From contig NZ_SMFO01000003.1 of assembly GCF_004349145.1 (NCBI RefSeq), forward strand, positions 62,001 to 126,000: 64,000 nt of DNA. Reading direction: 5' to 3'. The notes under the pieces were generated by a model. The model was not told the origin of the DNA. It was given only the letters and a program-made list of their open reading frames with translations, and did not search any database. Of the stretch, positions 1-9,539 are shown piece by piece. Origin of the DNA: Flavobacterium hiemivividum. GTDB taxonomy: Bacteria; Bacteroidota; Bacteroidia; Flavobacteriales; Flavobacteriaceae. How positions within the stretch are numbered: position 1 is the first letter of the stretch; each line of letters starts with the position of its first letter. The position numbers were made by a program, and so were the translations under genes.

Positions 1-335
1 CGCGCCGAATGATTATAAACGGGATTGCTATTCCAGACAAGCTGAATTTATTTGGAAAAAAACCTTGGGAAATTCCGCATTTAGATACGCTGGAGCTATG
101 GAAATTCGGGGATTATAAGCATTATACGTCTTTGAAATTAATGTGTAAAGTGCTTGGTGTTCCATCTCCCAAAGGCGATATTGACGGCAGTCAAGTGGGA
201 CATGTTTTTTATGTAGACAAAGATATTGACCGAATCGTGAGCTATTGCGAAAAGGATACTATAGCAGTTGCTCAGATTTTTCTTAGACTTAGAAGGGAAG
301 ATTTATTGATTGAGGACGAGATAATTCATGTTTAA
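1..335 (+). CDS. 3'-5' exonuclease, PolB-like RNase H fold, C-terminal part (partial at window edge)
   Basis: The frame is open at the left edge (two Arg codons precede the first Met), so this is the tail of a gene that starts outside the window. Visible are the middle of the fold (HLDTLELWKFGD, an Asp-bearing strand) and a late SYCEKD segment, like the YxxxD third exonuclease motif of the predicted PolB-type exonucleases found in Bacteroidota. Such enzymes trim DNA from the 3' end using two metal ions. The Met at base 9 is internal, not a start. No neighbour gives a further clue; the next gene starts 130 bases on. Confidence 0.75.
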   Translation, partial: RRMIINGIAIPDKLNLFGKKPWEIPHLDTLELWKFGDYKHYTSLKLMCKVLGVPSPKGDIDGSQVGHVFYVDKDIDRIVSYCEKDTIAVAQIFLRLRREDLLIEDEIIHV

Positions 336-467
336 AAACCGCTTTGTGATACTTAAATAATAGGAGCATAGGTAGTTAATTCGAATGTTGCTTTTTTTTT
401 ATTGGCGTGGTGGTTAGTCTTTAAAAAAAACCGTGTTTTGAATGGTTAAATTTTTATTTTTACATTT

Positions 468-2156
468 ATGAATAAGCCCCTACTGTCCGTTCAAAATCTC
501 GAAATCTCCTTTAAAAAAGAAGGGATTTACAGCGCTGTTATAAAAAATATCAGTTATGATTTACAACAGAATGAAATCCTCGGAATTGTAGGGGAGTCTG
601 GTTCTGGAAAATCTGTTTCTACCTTAGCGATTATGGGTTTGTTGCCTGTAAATATTTCGAAAATATCAGAAGGTGAGATTCTTTTTGACAGCAAAGACGT
701 TGGTGATTTAAGTGAGAAAGATTTACAGCAATTGCGAGGAAACGAAATCGCAATGATTTTCCAAGAACCCATGAGTTCGTTAAATCCTTCGTTGAAATGT
801 GGTTTTCAGGTGCAGGAAATATTGTTGCAGCACACAAAGTTATCCACAGCAGAAACTAAAAGTGAAACACTTTTATTATTCGAAAAAGTAAAATTGCCTA
901 ATCCTGAAATTTTATTCGAAAAATATCCCCACGAAATTTCAGGCGGACAAAAACAACGGGTCATGATCGCTATGGCGATTGCTTGCAAACCAAAATTATT
1001 GATTGCAGATGAGCCCACCACAGCTTTAGACGTTACTGTTCAAAAAGAAATTATTCAGTTGTTGAAGGACATTCAGCAAGAAACGGGAATGAGCATTATT
1101 TTCATTTCCCACGATTTGTCTTTGGTTTCTGAGATTGCACATCGGGTTTTAGTTATGTATCGAGGAGAAATTGTCGAACAGGGAGAAGTAAATATGATAT
1201 TTAAAAATCCGCAGCATAATTATACGAAAGCCTTGATTGCTTCGCGACCATCATTGGATTTCCGTTTGAAAAGATTGCCTACTATCCAGGATTTTTTAGA
1301 GGATACTATAAATGCTGAGGTTGTAACCCAGGAAGATAGAAAACATTTCCACGAGAAACTGTACGGTCAAGTACCTATTTTAGAAGTTGTTAATGTAGAA
1401 AAAGAGTATTTTTCTACCGCAGGTTTCTTTGGAAAAAAATCAGGATTTAAGGCGGTGAATGATGTGAGTTTTAAATTATATGAAGGCGAAACATTAGGAT
1501 TAGTAGGAGAGAGCGGTTGCGGGAAATCGACTCTTGGGAATGCCATATTGCAATTGGATAAAGCGACCGCAGGACAAATTTTATACAGAGGTCAGGATAT
1601 CACCAAACTTGGAAAATCGGAAATTAAAAAACTGAGAAAAGAGATTCAAATTATTTTTCAAGATCCGTACTCGTCTTTAAATCCAAGGATTCCTATTGGT
1701 CAAGCTATCATGGAACCCATGAAAGTACACGGACTGCATAAAACCGACAAAGAAAGAAAAGCAAAAACCATTGAAATTCTCGAAAGAGTAGGTTTAGGCG
1801 CAGACTATTTTAATCGATATCCACATGAATTTTCTGGTGGACAAAGACAACGTATAGGAATAGCCAGAACTATCGCGTTACAGCCTAAATTAATCGTTTG
1901 TGACGAATCAGTTTCTGCTTTGGACATATCTGTTCAGGCGCAGGTGCTAAACCTTCTAAATGAGCTAAAAGAAAATTTTGGGTTTACTTATATATTTATT
2001 TCACATGATTTAGCCGTGGTGAAGTACATGAGTGATCAAGTTTTGGTCATGAACAAAGGAAGAATAGAAGAAATTGCCGATGCTGATGAGTTGTATGCCA
2101 ATCCACAAAAAGAATATACCAAGATGCTAATTGACGCTATTCCCAAAGGGAGTTGA
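468..2156 (+). CDS. ABC transporter ATP-binding protein, two fused ATPase domains (peptide/nickel importer type)
   Basis: 562 residues holding two complete nucleotide-binding domains. The first (about 1-265) has Walker A GESGSGKS, signature ISGGQKQR and Walker B LLIADEP; the second (about 305-560) has GESGCGKST, FSGGQRQR and LIVCDES. This DppD-DppF type fusion, as in YejF, powers import of oligopeptides or similar solutes through a membrane permease pair and a binding protein, on the cytoplasmic face. No permease or binding-protein gene lies next to it here, so the partners are encoded elsewhere. The second Walker B carries Ser rather than Pro after the catalytic Glu, a common variant. The substrate cannot be told from sequence. 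Confidence 0.9.
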   Translation: MNKPLLSVQNLEISFKKEGIYSAVIKNISYDLQQNEILGIVGESGSGKSVSTLAIMGLLPVNISKISEGEILFDSKDVGDLSEKDLQQLRGNEIAMIFQEPMSSLNPSLKCGFQVQEILLQHTKLSTAETKSETLLLFEKVKLPNPEILFEKYPHEISGGQKQRVMIAMAIACKPKLLIADEPTTALDVTVQKEIIQLLKDIQQETGMSIIFISHDLSLVSEIAHRVLVMYRGEIVEQGEVNMIFKNPQHNYTKALIASRPSLDFRLKRLPTIQDFLEDTINAEVVTQEDRKHFHEKLYGQVPILEVVNVEKEYFSTAGFFGKKSGFKAVNDVSFKLYEGETLGLVGESGCGKSTLGNAILQLDKATAGQILYRGQDITKLGKSEIKKLRKEIQIIFQDPYSSLNPRIPIGQAIMEPMKVHGLHKTDKERKAKTIEILERVGLGADYFNRYPHEFSGGQRQRIGIARTIALQPKLIVCDESVSALDISVQAQVLNLLNELKENFGFTYIFISHDLAVVKYMSDQVLVMNKGRIEEIADADELYANPQKEYTKMLIDAIPKGS

Positions 2157-2357
2157 AGTCTACCCGAATATTCCTATATTCTGTAAAGGTAAGACAGTGC
2201 GAAAACAAATGTTATCTTTGCAATTTCATAGAGGTTTTAAAAAAGGTAGATAATACTTATATTTTTAAAGCGTTTGGTAAGTTGAAACTTTCTTACTAAA
2301 ATAAATATCGCTTAGCTTAAAGTTTTTGTAAATCCCCACTACAATTTTGCAGATAAA

Positions 2358-3377
2358 ATGATTAAAGACGACAAAACATATTCAATTTTAATTGTTGAAG
2401 ATAATTTAACCGACTCAACGAGGATTGAAGAGTTATTAGAGGAACTGAATTTGGATGCAGATGTTAAATTGGCTAAAAACTTCTTAGAAGCCTCTGCTTT
2501 TCTATCTTCTGATGATAAATTTTTTGATGTTGTTTTATTAGATCATACGTTGCCAGATATTTGTGCTGAAGTATTGATAAGTGAAATGGTGGATAAAGTA
2601 TTATTTTGCCCCATAATAGTACTTACTTCAGTTGAAGGTGTAGATTTCAGTATCAACTCAATCTCGAAGGGTATTTCAGACTATTTATTAAAAGATGGCT
2701 TAACAGCTGTAGTATTGTATAAAAGTATTATTTGTAGTATCGAAAGAAAAAAAATATTTTTTTCATACGATGATGCAAAAACTCGATACAGCGATCTTTT
2801 TCACCTGAGTCCTTTGGCTATGTGGGTATATGACTTAGGGAGTTTCTATTTTTTAGATGTAAACGAGGCTGCTATCAAGAAATTTGGCTACACCAAAGAA
2901 GAATTTTTAAAAATGACCGTAAAGGACATATGGCCCGTTGAGGATTATCCTATTTTTGACGCCGGAGTTAATTCTTTCATTCAGTATAGAGATAGCTTTA
3001 AAAAAAGATACCTAAGACATCAGAAGAAAAATGGAAAGATAATTGACGTCGAAGTGCAAAGTAATATTATTTTCTTCAATAACCAGAAAGCAAAACTGGT
3101 TATGACAAACGATATCACAAAGCAAATGCAACATATCAAGACTATTGAGAACCAAAACAAAAGTCTCAAGGACATTGCTTGGACACATTCGCATGTTGTG
3201 AGAGCACCACTAGCTAAAATGATGTCTATTGTTGATTTTATGAAAGAATCTGATTGCATGCCTGCGGAATATGAAGGCTTGTTAAATCACTTTTTTGCTT
3301 CGGGAACGGAACTAGATGCTATAATTAGAGATATCGTTAAGAAGACGGAAACAATCAACAAAATAGAAGATAAATGA
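2358..3377 (+). CDS. Receiver-PAS protein with a HisKA-like helix but no kinase ATPase domain
   Basis: 339 residues. Residues 7-125 form a receiver domain with acidic pocket E14-D15, phospho-acceptor D62, T90 and K112. Residues 140-260 look like a PAS sensor domain. Residues 265-330 resemble a dimerisation/phospho-acceptor helix with H279 in a SHVVRAPL motif, and the protein ends there: the HATPase domain needed for autophosphorylation is absent. The stop codon overlaps the start of the following single-domain receiver (ATGA), so the two are co-translated and probably work together. I recall similar short proteins in other flavobacteria, which suggests a real architecture rather than a break. 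It may be a phospho-relay or signal scaffold; this is inference. Confidence 0.75.
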   Translation: MIKDDKTYSILIVEDNLTDSTRIEELLEELNLDADVKLAKNFLEASAFLSSDDKFFDVVLLDHTLPDICAEVLISEMVDKVLFCPIIVLTSVEGVDFSINSISKGISDYLLKDGLTAVVLYKSIICSIERKKIFFSYDDAKTRYSDLFHLSPLAMWVYDLGSFYFLDVNEAAIKKFGYTKEEFLKMTVKDIWPVEDYPIFDAGVNSFIQYRDSFKKRYLRHQKKNGKIIDVEVQSNIIFFNNQKAKLVMTNDITKQMQHIKTIENQNKSLKDIAWTHSHVVRAPLAKMMSIVDFMKESDCMPAEYEGLLNHFFASGTELDAIIRDIVKKTETINKIEDK

Positions 3378-3754
3378 GTTATCAAGTAGTTATTGTCGAT
3401 GATGATGAAATTATTCTGTTTTTACACAGTAAAATAATTCAAGGGATAGGTCTTGATCTTTCACCAAAAACCTTTAACTCGGCGCTTAAAGCTTTGGAGT
3501 TTTTCGAAAATTTATCTATTGACGACGAACCTATTTTGTTGTTTTTGGATATCAATATGCCCGTTATGGATGGCTGGGGTTTGTTAGACATTATTCACCA
3601 AGAAGATTTTGATAATAAAATCGAGATAGTAATGGTTACTTCGTCAGTAGATCAAGCCGATAAAGATAAGGCAACCTTCTATTCGAAAATTATTCATTTT
3701 GTGGAGAAGCCATTTAGTAAAGCAAATTTATTAGCTCTAAAATTAGATTTTTAA
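3374..3754 (+). CDS. Single-domain response regulator (CheY-like)
   Basis: 126 residues, receiver domain only: acidic pair D10-D11, phospho-acceptor D59 in FLDINMP, T89/S90, and K112 in the EKPF motif, so all key residues are present. It has no output domain. It starts within the stop codon of the preceding receiver-PAS protein (4-base overlap), pointing to translational coupling and a shared phospho-relay. The output partner is not visible. A bidirectional hairpin terminator follows. Confidence 0.9.
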   Translation: MSYQVVIVDDDEIILFLHSKIIQGIGLDLSPKTFNSALKALEFFENLSIDDEPILLFLDINMPVMDGWGLLDIIHQEDFDNKIEIVMVTSSVDQADKDKATFYSKIIHFVEKPFSKANLLALKLDF

Positions 3755-3791
3755 AGTCTTGTTTGTAGATCTAGTATTTTTAAATAAACAA

Positions 3792-3819
3792 AAAGAGCAT
3801 CCTGAAAAGGGTGCTCTTT
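3792..3819. terminator. Bidirectional rho-independent terminator between convergent genes
   Basis: An inverted repeat (AAAGAGCATCC with GGGTGCTCTTT, one G-T pair) lies between the ends of the response regulator gene and the convergent CoA-transferase gene. A-rich and T-rich flanks allow use from both sides. Confidence 0.8.
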
Positions 3820-3842
3820 GTATAAATACTAGGATTTGATTT

Positions 3843-4502
3843 TTAATCAATACTCATCTCCGGAATTTCTCCTTCAATAATTAATTCAGCTTCTGTGGAA
3901 GCAATAATATGTTCGACTGTTACTCCTGGAGCGCGTTCTAATAATTTAAAACCTTTTGGAGTTACTTCTAAAACTGCCAGTTCAGTTACTACTTTTTTTA
4001 CACAACCAACACCTGTCAATGGTAATGTACATTTTTTAAGAATCTTAGATTGCCCGGCTTTGTTTACATGCATCATAGCAACGATAATATTTTCGGCAGA
4101 TGCTACTAAATCCATTGCTCCACCCATACCTTTTACCATTTTTCCTGGGATTTTCCAGTTAGCGATATCACCATTTTCGGCCACTTCCATAGCGCCAAGA
4201 ATGGTTAAATCAACATGCTGACCACGAATCATTCCGAAACTTAATGACGAATCAAAGAAAGAAGCTCCTGGTAATGTAGTTATTGTTTGTTTTCCGGCAT
4301 TGATGATATCTGCGTCTTCCTCTCCTTCAAAAGGGAAAGGCCCCATGCCTAAAACTCCGTTTTCACTTTGAAATTCAACGTCAATTCCTTTTGGTATATA
4401 ATTGGCTACCAATGTTGGAATACCTATTCCTAAATTTACGAAATAACGGTCTTTAAGTTCTTGTGCGATACGTTTTGCAATACCTATTTTGTCTAGTGCC
4501 AT
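3843..4502 (-). CDS. scoB: 3-oxoacid CoA-transferase, subunit B
   Basis: 219 residues, a normal length for the beta subunit. The QSENGVLG motif near residue 45 carries the catalytic Glu (about E47) that forms the glutamyl-CoA thioester intermediate in this family. The enzyme moves CoA from succinyl-CoA to acetoacetate, feeding ketone bodies or branched-chain breakdown products into the TCA cycle in the cytoplasm. It lies 50 bases downstream of the subunit A gene on the same strand, so the two form an operon and a heterotetramer is expected. Whether succinyl-CoA or acetyl-CoA is the donor (ScoB or AtoA) cannot be settled from motifs. Confidence 0.9.
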   Translation of the reverse strand: MALDKIGIAKRIAQELKDRYFVNLGIGIPTLVANYIPKGIDVEFQSENGVLGMGPFPFEGEEDADIINAGKQTITTLPGASFFDSSLSFGMIRGQHVDLTILGAMEVAENGDIANWKIPGKMVKGMGGAMDLVASAENIIVAMMHVNKAGQSKILKKCTLPLTGVGCVKKVVTELAVLEVTPKGFKLLERAPGVTVEHIIASTEAELIIEGEIPEMSID

Positions 4503-4552
4503 AATATTAATGTGTAAATTAGCGAATTAAGAAATTAGAAAAATGGTTTACA

Positions 4553-5251
4553 TTATCTATTTCTTACTGTACGTTGCTCAATTCTCTTTTCGTATTTCTC
4601 TCCTTGAAAAATGCGTTGAATGAATATCCCCGGAATATGAATTTGATTAGGATCCAATGTTCCGGCTTCAACTAATTCCTCTACTTCAGCTACAGTGATT
4701 TTAGCAGCTCCAGACATGGCAGGATTAAAGTTTCTGGCTGTTCCTTTAAAAATTAAATTTCCAGCAGTATCTCCTTTCCATGCTTTTACAATAGCAAAAT
4801 CAGCATTGAAAGCATGTTCCATCACATGCATTTTACCATTAAATTCACGAACTTCTTTTCCTTCAGCAACTTCAGTTCCATAGCCTGCAGGAGTAAAGAA
4901 AGCAGGAATTCCAGCTTGAGCAGCACGACAACGTTCAGCTAATGTTCCTTGTGGAATCAATTCTACATCCAGTTCTCCTGAGAGCATCTGACGTTCAAAT
5001 TCGGCGTTTTCTCCCACATAAGAAGAAATCATTTTCTTGATTTGTTTTTTGTGTAATAATAAGCCAAGACCAAAATCATCAACGCCTGCGTTATTGGAGA
5101 TGCAGGTTAGAAGTTTAGTTTCTTTTTGAACTAACTCTGCAATAGAATTTTCAGGAATTCCACACAAACCAAAACCACCTAGCATAATAGTCATTCCGTC
5201 TTCAATTCCTTGAAGCGCTTCTTGAACATTAGTTACTTTTTTATTAATCAT
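4553..5251 (-). CDS. scoA: 3-oxoacid CoA-transferase, subunit A
   Basis: 232 residues, alpha subunit of the same transferase. The N-terminal [12 protein letters not shown] segment is the glycine-rich CoA-binding loop typical of the family, followed by the ISNNAG stretch. First gene of the scoA-scoB pair, with 45 bases between it and the upstream penicillin-binding protein gene; it could be read from a shared transcript with that gene, but no function links them. Confidence 0.9.
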   Translation of the reverse strand: MINKKVTNVQEALQGIEDGMTIMLGGFGLCGIPENSIAELVQKETKLLTCISNNAGVDDFGLGLLLHKKQIKKMISSYVGENAEFERQMLSGELDVELIPQGTLAERCRAAQAGIPAFFTPAGYGTEVAEGKEVREFNGKMHVMEHAFNADFAIVKAWKGDTAGNLIFKGTARNFNPAMSGAAKITVAEVEELVEAGTLDPNQIHIPGIFIQRIFQGEKYEKRIEQRTVRNR

Positions 5252-5296
5252 ATTGTGTTTTTTAAGAAGCTCAATATTATTTGATATTGAAATTAT

Positions 5297-7603
5297 TTAA
5301 AATTCAAATTCATCAGTATTTTGTACTTCGGTGCTATCTTTTACGGGACGAGCTTGGTAGCAATCTACTTTTATAGAAAGATTCGCTGGTCTTTCAAATT
5401 GCCCTTTAGACACTTTTAGTTCAGAATCAGCATAACAAAGCTTCATAAAGTAAGCCCAAACCGGTAATGCGGCTGTAGCTCCTTGTCCGTAGGTAATACT
5501 TTTAAATCGGGCTGAACGATCTTCACAACCTACCCAAACACCTGTTACTAGATTTGGAACCATTCCCATAAACCAACCGTCAGATTGGTTTTGTGTTGTT
5601 CCGGTTTTACCAGCAATTGGATTTGTAAATTTATAAGGATAACCTGTAATTCGGTTATAACCATAACCTCCGCCTTCAGTTCTTAATCTGTTTCCTGAAC
5701 CTCCCTCAGTTACACCTTCTAATAATTTAATAATGGCAAAAGCAATATCCTTGTTCAATACATCGTGTGATTCAGGTATTGGCTCATAGATGATTACTCC
5801 GCTTTTATCTTCGATTCTCGATAAGAATTGAGGCTTTGTATAAACACCTTGATTTGCAAATGTACCGTAAGCCGCGACCATATCTTCCACGGTAATATCT
5901 ACTGCACCTAATGCAATGGATGGTTGAAGTGGGATGTCAGATTTAATTCCTAATTTGTTTGTTAACTTAACTACTGCCTCAGGTCCTACTTTATCCATTA
6001 GCTTTGCCGATACAGTATTAATCGAACTCGCTAATGCTTTTTTCAAGGTAACCATACCTCTGTATTTATTATCCGAGTTTCTAGGTGTCCATGCTGCTGT
6101 AACGTGATGACGTCCCACAGGCATTGTAAACGGAGCATCAATTATAGAGTCACAAGGAGACATGTTTAATTGTTCGATAGCCGTGGCATATACAAAAGGT
6201 TTAAATGTAGATCCCACTTGTCTAGCACCTTGACCCACGTGGTCATACTGGAAATATTTATAATTAATTCCACCTACCCAGGCTTTTATGTTACCTGTTT
6301 GTGGTTCCATCGCCATAAGTCCAGATTGTAGAAAATGCTTGTAATAGCGTATGGAGTCCATAGGAGTCATGATAGTATCTTTTTCTCCTTTCCATGTAAA
6401 GACGGTCATTTTTGCCTTTACACTAAATGATTTTATAATGTCCTCATCACTCATGTCAGCTGATTTTAAAACAGCCCAACGGTTAGATGATTTCATTGCT
6501 TGAGTTAAAATACGCTGTGTTTCCTTATCGGATATGCCTACAAAAGGAGCGTTTTTATTGTTTTTTGCTTGAATAAAAAACTCTTCCTGAAGATTAGCCA
6601 TGTGCGCCTTAACTGCTTCTTCGGCATGTAGCTGCATTCTAGAATCAATAGTAGTATAGATTTTCAATCCATCTTTGTAGATGTCATAATCAGATCCATC
6701 TGGTTTCTTGTTTTCATCAACCCATTTTTTCATGTAATCACGAAGATACTCTCTGAAATAAGTGGCTGTTCCTTCTCTATGACTTTCTAATTTAAATTTT
6801 AAAGTAATAGGTAAGCTTTGCAGTCTTTCTTTCTCTTTTTCAGTGATCATTTCACTTTTTTCCATCTGTGCAAGCACGACATTTCTACGATTTTTTACAC
6901 CAACAGGATTTCGTATCGGATTGTATAAACCGGAGTTCTTGAACATCCCAACTAATATTGCCGACTCTTCGATTGATAAATTTTTTGGTTCTTTCGAAAA
7001 ATAGGTTTGTGCCGCTGAACTTACTCCCACTGAATAGTTTCCAAAATCATAGATGTTACAATACATGGCCAAAATTTCATTTTTGGTATATTGTCTTTCT
7101 AATCGAATGGCAATAATCCATTCTTTTGCTTTTTGTACAATTCGAAAAGGCAAAAATTTCGAACCTTCACCGTGGAATAATTGCTTCGCTAGCTGTTGTG
7201 TTAAAGTACTTGCTCCTCCGCTTGTTCCAAGACTTAAAATAGCTCTTAAAGTTCCTCTTCCATCAATACCTGAATGTTCAAAAAAACGCTCGTCTTCAGT
7301 TGCTACCAACGCTTGAACTAAATTTTGAGGTAAGTCAGAGTATTTTAATTGCGATCTATTTTTCTGAAAATACTTTCCTAAAACCACTCCATCAGACGAA
7401 ATGATCTCAGTAGCTAAATTTGAGTCTGGATTTTCCAAGTCTTCAAAAGAAGGCATAGAACCAAAAAGCCCCCAAGAAGCAAATAAGAAAAACAGAACGA
7501 TACCGCCCATTCCGTATAGAAAAAACTTCCAAAATGCTTTAGTGTAATACTTATAATCTTTATCAGCAGCGTTGCTCTGATTATTGTTTTTTTTAGCAGC
7601 CAT
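5297..7603 (-). CDS. Penicillin-binding protein 1A (glycosyltransferase and transpeptidase)
   Basis: 768 residues. A short basic cytoplasmic tail, one membrane helix (about 26-46), then a family 51 glycosyltransferase domain with the EDERFFEH motif near residue 103, then a transpeptidase domain with GSTFK (catalytic S465), SSIN near 527 and KTGTT near 665. It polymerises glycan strands and cross-links peptidoglycan in the periplasm. It begins 8 bases after gldH, in the order ricT-gldH-pbp1A on one strand, so the three are likely co-transcribed. All catalytic motifs are intact. Confidence 0.93.
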   Translation of the reverse strand: MAAKKNNNQSNAADKDYKYYTKAFWKFFLYGMGGIVLFFLFASWGLFGSMPSFEDLENPDSNLATEIISSDGVVLGKYFQKNRSQLKYSDLPQNLVQALVATEDERFFEHSGIDGRGTLRAILSLGTSGGASTLTQQLAKQLFHGEGSKFLPFRIVQKAKEWIIAIRLERQYTKNEILAMYCNIYDFGNYSVGVSSAAQTYFSKEPKNLSIEESAILVGMFKNSGLYNPIRNPVGVKNRRNVVLAQMEKSEMITEKEKERLQSLPITLKFKLESHREGTATYFREYLRDYMKKWVDENKKPDGSDYDIYKDGLKIYTTIDSRMQLHAEEAVKAHMANLQEEFFIQAKNNKNAPFVGISDKETQRILTQAMKSSNRWAVLKSADMSDEDIIKSFSVKAKMTVFTWKGEKDTIMTPMDSIRYYKHFLQSGLMAMEPQTGNIKAWVGGINYKYFQYDHVGQGARQVGSTFKPFVYATAIEQLNMSPCDSIIDAPFTMPVGRHHVTAAWTPRNSDNKYRGMVTLKKALASSINTVSAKLMDKVGPEAVVKLTNKLGIKSDIPLQPSIALGAVDITVEDMVAAYGTFANQGVYTKPQFLSRIEDKSGVIIYEPIPESHDVLNKDIAFAIIKLLEGVTEGGSGNRLRTEGGGYGYNRITGYPYKFTNPIAGKTGTTQNQSDGWFMGMVPNLVTGVWVGCEDRSARFKSITYGQGATAALPVWAYFMKLCYADSELKVSKGQFERPANLSIKVDCYQARPVKDSTEVQNTDEFEF

Positions 7604-7611
7604 AAATTATC

Positions 7612-8091
7612 CTAGTCTTTTTTTTCTATTCGTAATCCCACTTCTGTAATTCCTTCTAAAAGAGTCACACCAGGTACTTTACCTGTCTCTCTGACAGCCT
7701 GTTTGATGTGGACTTTGTATTTCCCTTTGAATTTTACATTCTCTTTAAAGAACAATTTACTTTCTTTTATGTCGGTAAATCCGTTGCCTAGAAGCGTTCC
7801 ATCAGGATTTGCCATTTGGTACTCTAAGGTGTCCACTTTTGTATATCCGCTCGGTTTTTCGACAGACACAATCAAGAAGAGATTGTTGTATTGATAATTG
7901 TTATTGTCTCTTAAATTGATGAATAAATCATATCGTTTTGTGGAATCCAATTCCGGCAAATCGAATGTTATGATACTGTCTTTATGCCAAGCACTTCCCA
8001 CAGATTTATATTCGTCAAAGGCTCTTTTTTTATCACATGAAAAAAAGAGTATCGCAATCAAAACGAAAAAAACGCTATTTCTTAGCCTCAT
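7612..8091 (-). CDS. gldH: Gliding motility lipoprotein GldH
   Basis: 159 residues. A lipoprotein signal ends in FFSC with Cys19 as lipidation site, followed by a beta-rich domain with RYDLFINLRD and a TDIKESKLFFKENVKF segment typical of GldH. In Flavobacterium johnsoniae GldH is needed for gliding, and it belongs with the type IX secretion-linked Gld proteins in the cell envelope. It overlaps the end of ricT by 17 bases and is followed closely by pbp1A. The secreted protease with a T9SS tail at 34.7 kb fits a working type IX system. Confidence 0.88.
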   Translation of the reverse strand: MRLRNSVFFVLIAILFFSCDKKRAFDEYKSVGSAWHKDSIITFDLPELDSTKRYDLFINLRDNNNYQYNNLFLIVSVEKPSGYTKVDTLEYQMANPDGTLLGNGFTDIKESKLFFKENVKFKGKYKVHIKQAVRETGKVPGVTLLEGITEVGLRIEKKD

Positions 8092-9349
8092 TCTTTGTTA
8101 TAATTATTGGTTTTCTTGCTATTACAGGTTTCTTATCGCTTGAAGGGGCAGCACCATTGTTTGCAGGCTTTTTATTGTTTGCTACAATCTTATTGTCCGT
8201 TGCTGGTTTGTTTTCGCTTGTTGCTTTTCCCTTTTTGTTTGGTTTTTTCCTCTTTTTAGGCTGGTCAAATCGCGTTAAGCTTTCTTGACCCATCGCATTA
8301 TTGAAATCTTTCTCCGTTTCCTGGATGATTTCTATTGCATAATCCTCAAGTGCAGATACTTTGTTTTTTAGCTTATTTTCTGCGATGATTTCCTGTACTT
8401 TTTCGATTTTAAGTACATGCCAATTGGCAAAATTATTAGTATAAGCAAACCACATTAATCCCTTAAAAATATCTTGCTTTTGACAAATAGCATCTCCTTT
8501 TTCGGTAACTAATTTTGTTTCGAAATCAGGAAAACCTTTCAAGGCATCCATATAAGTGTCTAATTCATAGTTTAGACAACATTTTAATTTACCGCATTGT
8601 CCCGCTAATTTTTGTGGGTTCAATGATAACTGTTGGTAACGAGCCGCTGAAGTATTCACGCTTCTAAAGTCGGTTAACCAAGTCGAACAACATAATTCTC
8701 TTCCACAAGAACCAATTCCTCCTAAACGAGCCGCTTCCTGACGGAAACCAACTTGTTTCATCTCGACTCTGGTGCTGAATTCTTTGGCAAAATCCTTAAT
8801 TAAAAGTCTAAAATCGACTCTGTCGTTTGCTGTGTAGTAGAACGTAGCTTTCGATCCGTCTCCTTGAAATTCAATATCGGAGATTTTCATTTCTAATTTT
8901 TGAGAAATGGCCAGTTCACGAGCGCGAACTTTCATTGGTTCTTCTCTTTCACGCGCTGCAGACCAGATATCAATGTCTTTCTGCGATGCTTTTCTATAGA
9001 TTTTCGGTACTTCTTTGCTATCAGGATTAACTCCTTTTTTCTTCATTTGGATTTTTACCAATTCACCAGTCAAAGTAACAATTCCGATATCATGTCCAGG
9101 AGAAGCGACAGTGGCTACAATATCTCCCATACTTAAAGTCAATTTTTCAGTATTGCGATAAAATTCTTTTCTACCATTTTTAAAACGAACTTCAACACAG
9201 TCAAAAGGTGCTTGTCCTGTAGGTAAAGACATATTAGAAAGCCAATCGAAAACAGTTAATTTGTTGCAGCTATCGGTGCCGCAAGTCCCATTATTTTTAC
9301 AACCCTTTGGTGCGCCACCATCAGAAGTTGAACAACTTGTACATGCCAT
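8075..9349 (-). CDS. ricT: PSP1-domain protein, RicT/YaaT family
   Basis: 424 residues starting at MACTSCST; the frame extends 48 codons further upstream, but that part is AT-rich and unlike the family. Features: a Cys-rich N-terminus (CSTSD, CKNNGTCGTDSC), a PSP1 domain (about 110-260), and the CGRELCC and CGKLKCC cysteine pairs. In Bacillus the RicAFT complex carries Fe-S clusters and helps RNase Y processing; the role in Bacteroidota is not shown. The C-terminal 60 residues are Lys/Asn/Pro-rich and look disordered. Its end overlaps gldH, an order I recall from other flavobacteria. Confidence 0.85.
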   Translation of the reverse strand: MACTSCSTSDGGAPKGCKNNGTCGTDSCNKLTVFDWLSNMSLPTGQAPFDCVEVRFKNGRKEFYRNTEKLTLSMGDIVATVASPGHDIGIVTLTGELVKIQMKKKGVNPDSKEVPKIYRKASQKDIDIWSAAREREEPMKVRARELAISQKLEMKISDIEFQGDGSKATFYYTANDRVDFRLLIKDFAKEFSTRVEMKQVGFRQEAARLGGIGSCGRELCCSTWLTDFRSVNTSAARYQQLSLNPQKLAGQCGKLKCCLNYELDTYMDALKGFPDFETKLVTEKGDAICQKQDIFKGLMWFAYTNNFANWHVLKIEKVQEIIAENKLKNKVSALEDYAIEIIQETEKDFNNAMGQESLTRFDQPKKRKKPNKKGKATSENKPATDNKIVANNKKPANNGAAPSSDKKPVIARKPIIITKNEAKK

Positions 9350-9482
9350 AATTTTATATATAGTGTTGTGACTGGCACAACTTAAGTTCTTAAAAAAGAT
9401 TAATGGGTAAAGATAGCATTTTTTAAGTGAATGATACAAAAGATGGAAACGTATGAATGTGATAAAATTTTTATAAAAAAAA

Positions 9483-9522
9483 GCCCATTTCAAAATGATG
9501 AAATAGGCTTTTTAGGAATTTT
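9483..9522 (-). terminator. Rho-independent terminator of the trhO gene
   Basis: An inverted repeat (AGCCTATTTC and GAAATGGGCT on the minus strand) with a T-run sits just after the end of the rhodanese gene and before ricT. Confidence 0.7.
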
Positions 9523-9539
9523 ATATTAAAAACAACGTT

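Noticed and set aside
2358..3377. Frameshifted histidine kinase
   Set aside because: The stop codon overlaps cleanly with the next gene and no ATPase motifs (N, G1, G2 boxes) occur in any frame downstream.
8075..9493. 472-residue start for the RicT protein
   Set aside because: The first 48 codons are A/T-rich and hydrophobic without family resemblance; MACTSCST at 9349 matches the family.
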